A stretch of DNA of 38,449 bases from assembly GCA_015485155.1 (NCBI GenBank), contig WFUF01000006.1, positions 1 to 38,449 on the forward strand, read 5' to 3'. Shown piece after piece: positions 8,293-16,621 of this stretch (positions are counted from its first letter, which is position 1; each line of letters begins with the position of its first letter). The position numbers and the translations under genes are program-made. The stretch is from Robiginitomaculum sp. GTDB lineage: Bacteria > Pseudomonadota > Alphaproteobacteria > Caulobacterales > Maricaulaceae. The notes beneath the pieces are model-generated. The model did not search any database, had not been told where the DNA came from, and saw only the letters and a program-made list of their open reading frames with translations.

Positions 8293-9408
8293 GAGCTTTC
8301 CTGTTCACTGCCACCTACCTGTGCCGCCAATGATGCCGCCATGAACGCATCCAGATCCCCATCAAGCACCGCTTGCGTATTTGATGTCTCAAGATTGGTT
8401 CGCAAGTCCTTGATCATCTGATAGGGCTGCAACACATATGACCTGATCTGGTGCCCCCAGCCAATATCAGATTTCTGATCCTCAGTAGCCTGCGCTTCGG
8501 CTTCACGCTCCTGCAATGCTTTTTCGTATAACCTGGCCCGCAACATGTCCCATGCTGTTGCCCGGTTTTTGTGTTGAGAGCGATCATTTTGGCACTGTAC
8601 CACAATGCCGGTCGGAATATGGGTAAGACGTACTGCACTGTCAGTTTTATTAATGTGCTGCCCGCCAGCGCCACTGGCGCGATATGTATCGGTACGCACG
8701 TCTTTTTCTTCTATTTCGACCTCGATATTGTCATCAAGAACCGGATAAACCCATACCGAAGAAAAACTGGTGTGGCGGCGGGCTGAACTATCAAATGGGG
8801 AAATTCTAACCAGTCTATGCACGCCGGATTCGGTTTTGGCCCAACCATAGGCGTTTTCGCCCTTAATCTGGATAGTGGCGCTTTTAATACCGGCTTCTTC
8901 ACCGGACTGCTGTTCAATCAGTTCAACCTTAAAGCCACGGGAATTGGCCCAGCGAGTATACATGCGAAGCAGCATATTCGCCCAATCCTGGCTTTCGGTG
9001 CCTCCGGCTCCAGCGTGTATCTCAAGAAAGGCATCATTAGCATCCACCTCCCCGGAAAGCAGGGCTTCCAGTTCGGCCTTGCGCGCCCGTTTGGCCATAT
9101 CGGCAAAGGCCGCATCAACCTCCTTTAACAAGGTGGTATCTTCGTCCATTTCGGCCAATTCCGCCAATTCGCAGGCATCATCAAGATCGCCTTGCAACTG
9201 GCGCACATCGGTTATGGCTTTATCAAGACGATTACGCTCGCGCATCAGGCGACGGGCATTGGCTGGATCATTCCAAAAATCCGGGTCCTCAGCCAGAGCC
9301 CCTAATTCATCAAGACGCTTTTTGGCAGTATCCCAGTCAAAGTCGCCTCCTTAGCAGCTCGATTGACTGCTTGATCTGTTCGTACATGGCTTGTAATTCA
9401 GCGCGCAT
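8289..9408 (-). CDS. prfB: Peptide chain release factor 2 (programmed +1 frameshift)
   Basis: RF2 recognises UGA and UAA and releases the finished peptide from the ribosome. The gene is read in two parts. Codons 1-23 run from the ATG at 9408 down to CTT at 9342-9340 and are followed by an in-frame TGA (9339-9337). Skipping base 9339 continues at GAC in the frame ending at 8289, giving 372 residues, close to the usual length. GGQ (residues 248-250) is the peptidyl hydrolysis motif and SPF (203-205) is the RF2 stop-codon recognition motif. A caller that ignores the frameshift would start at the internal ATG at 9245 and lose the N-terminus. The gene follows mfd by 109 nt and overlaps thrC by 4 nt. 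Confidence 0.96.
9337..9351 (-). promoter_or_regulatory. prfB recoding site: internal Shine-Dalgarno, CTT TGA C
   Basis: On the minus strand AGGAGG (9351-9346) is followed by three bases (CGA), then CTT, the in-frame TGA and C. This matches the canonical prfB autoregulatory site in spacing. When RF2 is scarce, the ribosome pauses at the UGA and slips +1 with help from the internal Shine-Dalgarno, raising RF2 synthesis. The reading is direct from the sequence. Confidence 0.95.
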
Positions 9409-9517
9409 ATCTGCCTCTCAAATAAACCTGATATTCGGATCATCTTTTGCCCCGGACATGATCTATGGTCAATAGATTGCGAGCAGAGCAGTAAAAAGCC
9501 CTGAAACTGAAATTGCA

Positions 9518-12500
9518 TTATACAAGATCGGCAATTTTCTGCACCCAGCTTGCGGCCCCACGTAATCTTTGCCCAGACTGCTGCCAATGATCGCGGATAA
9601 ATAATTTATGATCGGATCGCAACTTAAAACCATGAGGACAACCCGACAGCATTGTCACCAAAGCTGCCGGATCACTAAAGGTGGAGTTGCGAAACCCAAT
9701 TAACAAACCCTTGGGGCCAGCATCTATTTTCTCAATTCCGGCTTTTAGACAGTTTGCCTTTATCTGCATTACCAATAACAGGTTCTCCACCTCAGCAGGT
9801 AATTTTCCAAAGCGGTCGATCAACTCGGCTGCAAACTCCTCACGATCAATTTGACTGTCCAGATTGGCTAACCGGCGATACAGGGACAAACGAACGTCCA
9901 GATCCGAGACATAGCTTTCCGGAATTAATACCGGAGCACCGGTGCTGATCTGTGGAGAATACTGATCCGGCTGTTCATCATCACCGGACTTTAATTCGGC
10001 AACCGCCTCCTCCAGCATTGATTGATATAATTCGACCCCCACATCCCGGATTTGCCCGGATTGTTCATCCCCCAGTAAATTGCCCCCACCGCGAATATCC
10101 AGATCATGACTGGCCAGATTAAACCCGGCACCCAGACTGTCCAATGATGACAATACCCGCAGTCTCTGCTCTGCCTGTTTGGTGATTTTCATACGATTTG
10201 GAGTAGTAAGATAGGCATAGGCCCTGATATTGGAGCGCCCTACCCTACCCCGCAACTGATATAACTGCGCCAGGCCAAAACGATCCGCACGATAAACAAT
10301 CAAAGTGTTGGCCGTGGGAATATCCAGACCGGATTCAATAATTGTTGTCGACACCAGAACATCAAATTTGCCTTCATAAAAGGCGGTCATGATATCTTCC
10401 AGCTCACTTCCCGGCATTTGCCCATGAGCAATGACAAAAGATACTTCTGGAACACTATTGCCAAGAAAATCCTCAATACCTTGCAGGTCTGCAATCCTAG
10501 GGGCAACAAAAAAGCTCTGACCACCACGATAACGTTCTCGCAGCAATGCCTCACGAATTGCCACCTCATCAAATGGACTGACATAAGTGCGCACCATTAA
10601 GCGATCTACGGGCGGTGTAGCTATGATTGATAACTCCCGAATACCGCTAAGGGCCATTTGCAAGGTGCGCGGGATCGGAGTAGCCGTTAAGGTGAGCACA
10701 TGCACATTGGCGCGAAAATTTTTTAGCTTTTCCTTATGCTTGACCCCAAATCGCTGTTCTTCGTCAATAATCATCAGGCCCAGATCCCGGAACCTGATAT
10801 TATCCGCAAGCAAAGCATGGGTACCGATTACAATGTCCACCTGCCCGTCCGCCAACCCCTTCTTGGTTAAAGCGGCCTGTTTAGGTGACACCAATCGTGA
10901 TAATTGCCGTACCTGTACCGGCCAGCCGGCAAACCTTTCTGAAAATGATTTGAAATGTTGTCGGGCCAATAATGTAGTCGGTGCAATAATAGCTACCTGA
11001 CGCCCTGACATGGCCGCAACGAAACAAGCTCTAAGGGCAATTTCTGTTTTGCCAAAACCTACATCCCCGCACACCAGACGATCCATGGGTCGCCCCTTGC
11101 CCATGTCATGCAAGACATCTTCTATGGCGTTGAGCTGATCATCAGTCTCGGTATAGGCAAAGCGGGCGCAAAACTCTTCCCATGCTCCTGCCGGCGGATG
11201 AAACTTCTGTGCTGACTTTAACTCCCGCGCAGCAGCAATACTGATCAACCCTTCTGCCATCTCCAACAGCCGCTTTTTGGCTTTGGCCTTGCGTCCCTGC
11301 CAGCCTGCTCCACCGAGACGATCAAGCTTGTGCTCGGCGCTTTCACTGCCATACCGGGATAAAAGCTCAATATTCTCTACCGGCAGAAACAGCCGATCAC
11401 CACCAAAATACTCTAGTTCCAGACAATCATGAGGCGCATCTTGTACCTCCAGCGTTCGCAAACCCATATAGCGCGCAATCCCGTGATCCACATGCACCAC
11501 CAGATCCCCATGTCGCAATGAGCCAGCTTCGGAAATAAAGTTTTTGGCCTTGCGCTTGCGCCGACCCCTGCTAAGGCGATCACCAAAAATGTCCTGCTCG
11601 CACAAAAACACCTTGTCAGCAGTTTCAAAGCCCTGTTCCAGTGGAAGCACCAGCATCTGCACAATGGTTTTGGCCGCAGCTTGCGCGGTTTTCCAATCAT
11701 TTGCTTCTTGCACCGCAAGCATTCCATGATCCTGCAACATCTGCATCAAACGATCGCGCGAGCCATTGCCAGCGCAAGCCACGAAAACCTGCTTGCCAGC
11801 TTTGCGGCAATCATCAATATGACCAATTACAGCTTTAAATACATTGGAATGACGCACCTGCCGCTCAACAGAAAAATTACGCCCATCCCGCGCCTTCATC
11901 TCCAGAACAGCATCGCCATCCGGAAACACAAATGGAGCAAATTGGCGAAATGCCAAAGGCTTTAGTCTGGCTTTTAACTCATCAACAGACAGGTACAAGC
12001 GATCAGGAGGCAATGCCCGGTATTGCGGAGCGCTAAGTTCACCTTTGGCCTTGGGCGCCCTTGACCGGGCCTTGAAATAATCTTTAATCATCCTGGAGCG
12101 TTCAACAAATGCTTCTTCGGCCAGATGATCAAAAATGACTAAAGCCTGCTGGCCCAGTAAATCAAACAGACACTCCATTTTCGGGTAAAATAATGGCAGC
12201 CAGTGCTCTACACCCTGCGGACGCCCTCTGGCACTTACCGAGCTGTAGATAGGGTCATCATCCTCAACGGCACCAAAAGCGGCAATGAACCCGCGACGAA
12301 ACTCTGAAATCTGTTCATTCCCCAATAAAACTTCACTGGGTGGAGTAAGATGCACCTCATTCATATTGCAAATTGAGCGCTGACTTGCCGGATCAAAAGT
12401 CCGGATTCCATCAAGAACATCACCAAAGAAATCCAAGCGTACCGGTTTTGGGCTTCCGGGAGGGAAAATATCAATTACACCGCCACGGACTGCAAAGTCT

Positions 12501-12991
12501 CCCGGCTCCATGGCATTCCCAACCCGCACATAACCGTTATTCTGCAAGAATTGTAACAGATCATCCTGTGAAACTTTGCTGCCTGATTTTGCATAAAAAC
12601 GAGACTCATCAAGTAAATGAACCGGTGGCAGTCTTTGGATCAGACTGTTTGCGGTAGTAATGATCAGGCAAGTGGATCCACTTTGCTGTAATGAGGAAAG
12701 TTCAGCTAATGCTGCGGCCCTGCTGGCTGCAATTTTAGCTGATGGAGATACCCTGTCGAATGGAAGGCAATCCCACCCAGGCAAAACTACTGTTTTTAAC
12801 TCAGGAGCAAAAAAGCGCACGCAATGGGCAAAGCGTTCCGCACGAAGCTCATCGCTGGCAACAAAAACCCCAAATCCTCCACGCTCAATCAGGGTTTCCA
12901 CACAAATCAGCGGGCCCAGCCCTTCGGGTACACCGCCTACCGATAAATGCCCGCAGGATTGTGCAAAAATTTCCAGATCTGCACTTTGCAT
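9518..12991 (-). CDS. mfd: Transcription-repair coupling factor Mfd
   Basis: The product (1157 residues) removes RNA polymerase stalled at lesions and recruits UvrA. The N-terminal third is the UvrB-like region (WDCLPFDRVSPS, GDFAVRGGVIDIFPPG). The RNA polymerase-interacting domain follows (GDLVVHVDHGIARYMGL). The translocase motor has Walker A GDVGFGKTE near residue 630, DEEQRFG, TLTATPIPRTLQ, and the RecG-like TRG region (GLAQLYQLRGRVGRS). The C-terminal D7 domain (ESYVSDLDVRLSLYRRL) completes it. Length matches the family (E. coli about 1148). Its ATG directly abuts the TAG stop of sdhE with no spacing, so the two are probably translationally coupled. The sdhE-mfd order beside recG is common in alphaproteobacteria. 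Confidence 0.97.
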   Translation of the reverse strand: MQSADLEIFAQSCGHLSVGGVPEGLGPLICVETLIERGGFGVFVASDELRAERFAHCVRFFAPELKTVVLPGWDCLPFDRVSPSAKIAASRAAALAELSSLQQSGSTCLIITTANSLIQRLPPVHLLDESRFYAKSGSKVSQDDLLQFLQNNGYVRVGNAMEPGDFAVRGGVIDIFPPGSPKPVRLDFFGDVLDGIRTFDPASQRSICNMNEVHLTPPSEVLLGNEQISEFRRGFIAAFGAVEDDDPIYSSVSARGRPQGVEHWLPLFYPKMECLFDLLGQQALVIFDHLAEEAFVERSRMIKDYFKARSRAPKAKGELSAPQYRALPPDRLYLSVDELKARLKPLAFRQFAPFVFPDGDAVLEMKARDGRNFSVERQVRHSNVFKAVIGHIDDCRKAGKQVFVACAGNGSRDRLMQMLQDHGMLAVQEANDWKTAQAAAKTIVQMLVLPLEQGFETADKVFLCEQDIFGDRLSRGRRKRKAKNFISEAGSLRHGDLVVHVDHGIARYMGLRTLEVQDAPHDCLELEYFGGDRLFLPVENIELLSRYGSESAEHKLDRLGGAGWQGRKAKAKKRLLEMAEGLISIAAARELKSAQKFHPPAGAWEEFCARFAYTETDDQLNAIEDVLHDMGKGRPMDRLVCGDVGFGKTEIALRACFVAAMSGRQVAIIAPTTLLARQHFKSFSERFAGWPVQVRQLSRLVSPKQAALTKKGLADGQVDIVIGTHALLADNIRFRDLGLMIIDEEQRFGVKHKEKLKNFRANVHVLTLTATPIPRTLQMALSGIRELSIIATPPVDRLMVRTYVSPFDEVAIREALLRERYRGGQSFFVAPRIADLQGIEDFLGNSVPEVSFVIAHGQMPGSELEDIMTAFYEGKFDVLVSTTIIESGLDIPTANTLIVYRADRFGLAQLYQLRGRVGRSNIRAYAYLTTPNRMKITKQAEQRLRVLSSLDSLGAGFNLASHDLDIRGGGNLLGDEQSGQIRDVGVELYQSMLEEAVAELKSGDDEQPDQYSPQISTGAPVLIPESYVSDLDVRLSLYRRLANLDSQIDREEFAAELIDRFGKLPAEVENLLLVMQIKANCLKAGIEKIDAGPKGLLIGFRNSTFSDPAALVTMLSGCPHGFKLRSDHKLFIRDHWQQSGQRLRGAASWVQKIADLV

Positions 12992-13270
12992 CTAGCTGGT
13001 CTGTCCCTGCTGCAGCCGCTTTGACAGGCTGGCAAAGTCCTGCAGCATAGCCAGAATATGGTTGTCGTATTTTGCCGGTGCCGGTGTTACACCAATGATC
13101 CAGTTATATACCTCCAGATCCGGCTCCTGCAACAAAGCCTCCATCATGCAAATATCAGCTTCACTCATTGACGGCAATTCCCGATCAATGACCGTCCCTA
13201 TGATCAGGTCAAGCTCCCGGGTTCCGCGGCGCCATGCGCGCAATCGCAATCGTTTCTTCCGTTGTTCCAT
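12992..13270 (-). CDS. sdhE: FAD assembly factor SdhE (succinate dehydrogenase assembly factor 2)
   Basis: The 92-residue product promotes covalent flavin attachment to the SdhA subunit of succinate dehydrogenase. The signature RGxxE is present as RRGTRE near residues 14-19, followed by the usual short helical bundle (LPSMSEADICMMEALL, PDLEVYNWIIG). I start it at the ATG at 13270; the longer frame begins with TTG at 13291 and has no better ribosome site. The stop codon abuts the mfd ATG. The C-terminal part (HILAMLQDFASLSKRL) is slightly extended, as in other alphaproteobacteria. Confidence 0.9.
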   Translation of the reverse strand: MEQRKKRLRLRAWRRGTRELDLIIGTVIDRELPSMSEADICMMEALLQEPDLEVYNWIIGVTPAPAKYDNHILAMLQDFASLSKRLQQGQTS

Positions 13271-13331
13271 AGGCAGTGCTATACGTCGCAACGCCGTGCA
13301 ACAAAAGTGCCTTTACCATAAAATCAGCAGA

Positions 13332-16301
13332 TTATTCTATGAATGTGCGTACCGCGACACTGGTTGCACCTCTAAGGGTAGAACCTTCTTCAAACTTCAA
13401 GAACAGACGATTATTGGCCGCGTCCAGTAAAACCTCATCCTGCCCTTCGACAAATACTGCCAATAAGGCAATTTCATCTGTAGCCAGAGAGAAGCTTACA
13501 TTCGATGCCGGAGGGGACTCACAATTACTAAACTCATCGGTCTTGCAGATAGTAGTTGTCAGACTAAGCCCGGCCCCGGCATCATCCGCATAAGCAGTAA
13601 ATGTTCCAGCAGCTCCGATATTTATTGCCGCCGCGGTAAAAAAACCGGTCGCCGTATTGCCAGGGATATTGACAATTCCGTCATTAGAAACCGTAGCAAC
13701 TATGGTAATAATATCAGGAACTGCACCTGATGCAGAAGATATCTCGAACCGATTCAACCCGGGAACAGAAGGCGCCGGAATTGTATTGGTGCAATCAAAC
13801 ACCAGCCCAATCTGATCACCATTCATGGCGCGATCAGGGGTGTATGAGAACATAAAATTCTGAGTGCCGCCCGCAGCAATGCTTACCGGTGTGTCCACAG
13901 TACCAGAAAGCACGTTGGCAGCCGTAGTGGTCTGATAGCTAAAGCTTCCGGTTTCACCAGCCGGACGAGCAATAGAACAATCGGTTGCGGTAACCGTTCC
14001 TGTATTAATCAGCGAACCAAAGGCAGTAAGCGGCTGGCCTATTATTCCTGAACGCGCCGAAGGCAAAATTGAGGATAATAATGCCGGGGCTGTAGCAGAC
14101 TGCGACCAGTTCAAGGTTACATTTCCTGTACTTTTGTTCCAGCCATCAACAGCAATAAAATAGGGCATTCCTGCCTGAGCCGTAAATGTAAGCAGCGAAG
14201 CGCCACCGGGTGCCACACCATCATCATCATCGCCGATCGTAGTCAGGCGATCTAAAGACCTACCACCATAAATACTCATTATGGTGTCAAAATCACTACC
14301 CGCGGTATCAAAAGTCACTTCACCGCTGGTATCTGGAACCCACTGCCACCAAACAGATTTACCGCCATTGGTAACACCGCCGTGTTTTGGTTCCTGACTT
14401 TCTTCGCTGGCAAATAGATTTGTTGAAGTATCAGAACCTGTTCTACCGCTTATTAAAGTCGCATCTGCAAAATTATCATTAGGCGGCGGTGTAGCCACTG
14501 ACAGGGTAACCTTGCGCTTATAGCTGCCAATGCCAAGGGTGGTATTTGCGAACAGAAACTCACCCTGATAAACCCCTCCGGCAAGATTAGCCGCCTCTGT
14601 AGCATTTATGGACACGGTAACAGTAGCCAAGGCGCCAGCAGCCAGCGTTCCAGATGACACAGACACCTCAGCCCAGCTCACCGTTGAACTGGCAGTCCAG
14701 TCAATCGCCGAAGATCCGGTGTTTTGCAATACAAATTGCATACTGGCCGGGGTTGGGCTTCCTCCGGGCTCCAGAGTGCTTGCAAGCCCGCCGCCCGGCG
14801 TTACCTGTAACGATTCCTGCGGCCCGATTTCCGCAGTAACTTCCATAGATGTAGCAGGTGTCGGAATATCGCGAAGGGCAACCCCGGAGGTTATCCCGGA
14901 ATACCGCAATGATGATGGCGTGGTAAAGGAGTCAAACTCCTGTCCTGCTGTATAGAAGTCTCCAGCGTCTCCACCACCGCCATTTTCAATTTCTTCCAGA
15001 CCATCAGCCTCCATCAGGCGTAATAATTTCCGCTCAGTAAATGAATTGTTGTAAGCGTAGTCATATAGCGATCCGTTCAATGTAGCATCCACATGCCATA
15101 CCAAAATACCATCAGAAGGCCAGCCCGTATCATTGGCGGTGCGGTGGCGGTTTTGAAAAATAAACATTTCTGAATAATGGTTGCCCGCGGCAAGATCAGG
15201 CCACAACACCACGCAGTCCTGCGTAGTTCCAGAATCACGCAAAGTAACCGTTTGAGTGCTTGTATTTGCAATTACAGAAGGGGTTAGCCAGTCAAGCACC
15301 CATTTGGAAAAGCAATTATGATCACCCCAATTGCCGTGCATCATATCAAGGCCGCCAACACCGCCTCTGGGCCCAACAGCATCATCATAATCATAATAGT
15401 CAGGTAAGCCCAAAGCGTGACCGGTTTCATGAATCACGACTATTGGCCTAAAAGTTCCGCCAACGGGGCGTGCCTCCCATTGCCATGAATACTTGCCCAG
15501 TCGCTTGCCATCCACCTGAAATGCCGCATTACTGAAACTTGTTTGATAGCCCCACCAGAAATTACCCCAACCAGTATCAGGGCCAGACCAGATCACCACA
15601 AAATAGTCAATGCGACCGTCATTGTTATTGTCGTATTGGCTAAAATCATGACCGGCAGCATCAAAGGATTCGATAGCTTCCTGAATTAAGGCCTCGCGGC
15701 CGGCACGAGTCTCAGCAATGTCCGCGCGGGCACTTGATGGTCTGTACCACCCTAAAGTGGAACCATTTGACAAATCCAATTGCCCATATGAAGCCCGGTC
15801 ATAATAATTGGCGAGACTCTCCCTGGGAAAATTAGCCGAAATACCAGAGCCAAATAATTGTGAATTTATATCGGCAACAGTATTAGCCGCCGGAAAATCC
15901 GAAAAATCAATCAATAGCGCAAAAATGCGTACATCACCCTTTGTTGGCATTCCCTGCCAGCGCGGAGGCGTTGATGACTGCGGTACAAGAGTTTGCACCT
16001 GTTTGGAAGACATGCCATTTTCACGATAATAATCTCGGGCCGTGTCCGAGATGGCTTTTTCAAACAAGGCCGGATCAATCTTATGGTTTCCCATCTCGCG
16101 AACAAAGGCTATTCGGCGTTTTGCATCTGCCAGCTCAATCTTATCCTGGGCGCTTAACGGGCCCTTTTTTGCAAGAATTTCACGTATTTTGGCAGCATCC
16201 TTTTCATCGGGAGGCTGAGTTGCCTGTGCCGAGCCAGATAAACCGGCCAATGCTATTGTTATAACACTAAACAATAAAAAGAATTTTCTATGCAGAATCA
16301 T
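13332..16301 (-). CDS. Secreted M6 family metalloprotease, multidomain
   Basis: The product (989 residues) is a large secreted zinc protease related to immune inhibitor A. The ATG at 16301 gives a signal peptide with likely cleavage after AQA (residue 27); the upstream frame start at 16352 would bury it. A propeptide-like helical stretch follows. The catalytic site is HETGHALGLPD (His291, Glu292, His295), and calcium-site-like DNNNDGRIDYF lies upstream. After the protease come a BACON/Ig-like beta domain (about residues 510-605), a PPC-like domain opening with PNDNFADA and containing FDTIMSIYGG, then a choice-of-anchor-like repeat region and a C-terminal beta domain. No sortase or type IX sorting signal is visible. 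It sits between sdhE and recG, a position usually empty in relatives, suggesting a lineage-specific insertion. It likely degrades external proteins. Confidence 0.88.
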   Translation of the reverse strand: MILHRKFFLLFSVITIALAGLSGSAQATQPPDEKDAAKIREILAKKGPLSAQDKIELADAKRRIAFVREMGNHKIDPALFEKAISDTARDYYRENGMSSKQVQTLVPQSSTPPRWQGMPTKGDVRIFALLIDFSDFPAANTVADINSQLFGSGISANFPRESLANYYDRASYGQLDLSNGSTLGWYRPSSARADIAETRAGREALIQEAIESFDAAGHDFSQYDNNNDGRIDYFVVIWSGPDTGWGNFWWGYQTSFSNAAFQVDGKRLGKYSWQWEARPVGGTFRPIVVIHETGHALGLPDYYDYDDAVGPRGGVGGLDMMHGNWGDHNCFSKWVLDWLTPSVIANTSTQTVTLRDSGTTQDCVVLWPDLAAGNHYSEMFIFQNRHRTANDTGWPSDGILVWHVDATLNGSLYDYAYNNSFTERKLLRLMEADGLEEIENGGGGDAGDFYTAGQEFDSFTTPSSLRYSGITSGVALRDIPTPATSMEVTAEIGPQESLQVTPGGGLASTLEPGGSPTPASMQFVLQNTGSSAIDWTASSTVSWAEVSVSSGTLAAGALATVTVSINATEAANLAGGVYQGEFLFANTTLGIGSYKRKVTLSVATPPPNDNFADATLISGRTGSDTSTNLFASEESQEPKHGGVTNGGKSVWWQWVPDTSGEVTFDTAGSDFDTIMSIYGGRSLDRLTTIGDDDDGVAPGGASLLTFTAQAGMPYFIAVDGWNKSTGNVTLNWSQSATAPALLSSILPSARSGIIGQPLTAFGSLINTGTVTATDCSIARPAGETGSFSYQTTTAANVLSGTVDTPVSIAAGGTQNFMFSYTPDRAMNGDQIGLVFDCTNTIPAPSVPGLNRFEISSASGAVPDIITIVATVSNDGIVNIPGNTATGFFTAAAINIGAAGTFTAYADDAGAGLSLTTTICKTDEFSNCESPPASNVSFSLATDEIALLAVFVEGQDEVLLDAANNRLFLKFEEGSTLRGATSVAVRTFIE

Positions 16302-16621
16302 AAAAGCACCCAATACAACTTCATCTGTTCCGACTATAATATAAGTTTGCAAAATCTAACAAGCGAAATAAGTTTGCATACCGGATGTACAAAAACGTTA
16401 AAGTCACCTGTTGGCACCATAGTTAATAAATGAATACATGGTCTGGTGAATTGTTCATCAATCAGGGCTGGGCATATTATCGCGGGATGGTTAACGATAA
16501 CAGATGGCATCAATACCAATGTTAAATATCGCTAGCTGATCGGAACCAGCACTCAGTTCAAGAGTTGGGTTCGCCAATATCCGCACTCGCTTTTATCCAT
16601 GTAAGACGTTAAAATACGCCA
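16302..16621. promoter_or_regulatory. Divergent intergenic region between M6 protease and recG
   Basis: This 320-nt stretch has no credible gene. It is AT-rich near the protease side and contains an 11-nt direct repeat (listed separately). On the minus strand a TTGTTA and TATTAT pair about 15 nt apart could be the protease promoter. The recG side shows only a weak ribosome site before 16622. I saw no other assigned element. Confidence 0.4.
16341..16378. promoter_or_regulatory. Direct repeat ATAAGTTTGCA, candidate operator
   Basis: ATAAGTTTGCA occurs at 16341-16351 and again at 16368-16378, 27 nt apart start to start. The copies lie 40-77 nt upstream of the M6 protease start and overlap its probable promoter. 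Two identical 11-mers this close in a short intergenic region suggest a regulator binding site; the regulator is unknown. Confidence 0.4.

Noticed and set aside
9245-9408. Two separate genes, a short peptide and a truncated RF2
   Set aside because: The stop codon is part of the exact prfB frameshift site, and the joined product has the usual RF2 length.
13271-13291. Longer sdhE starting at TTG
   Set aside because: The TTG start has no better ribosome site and adds seven residues not typical of the family; ATG 13270 fits.
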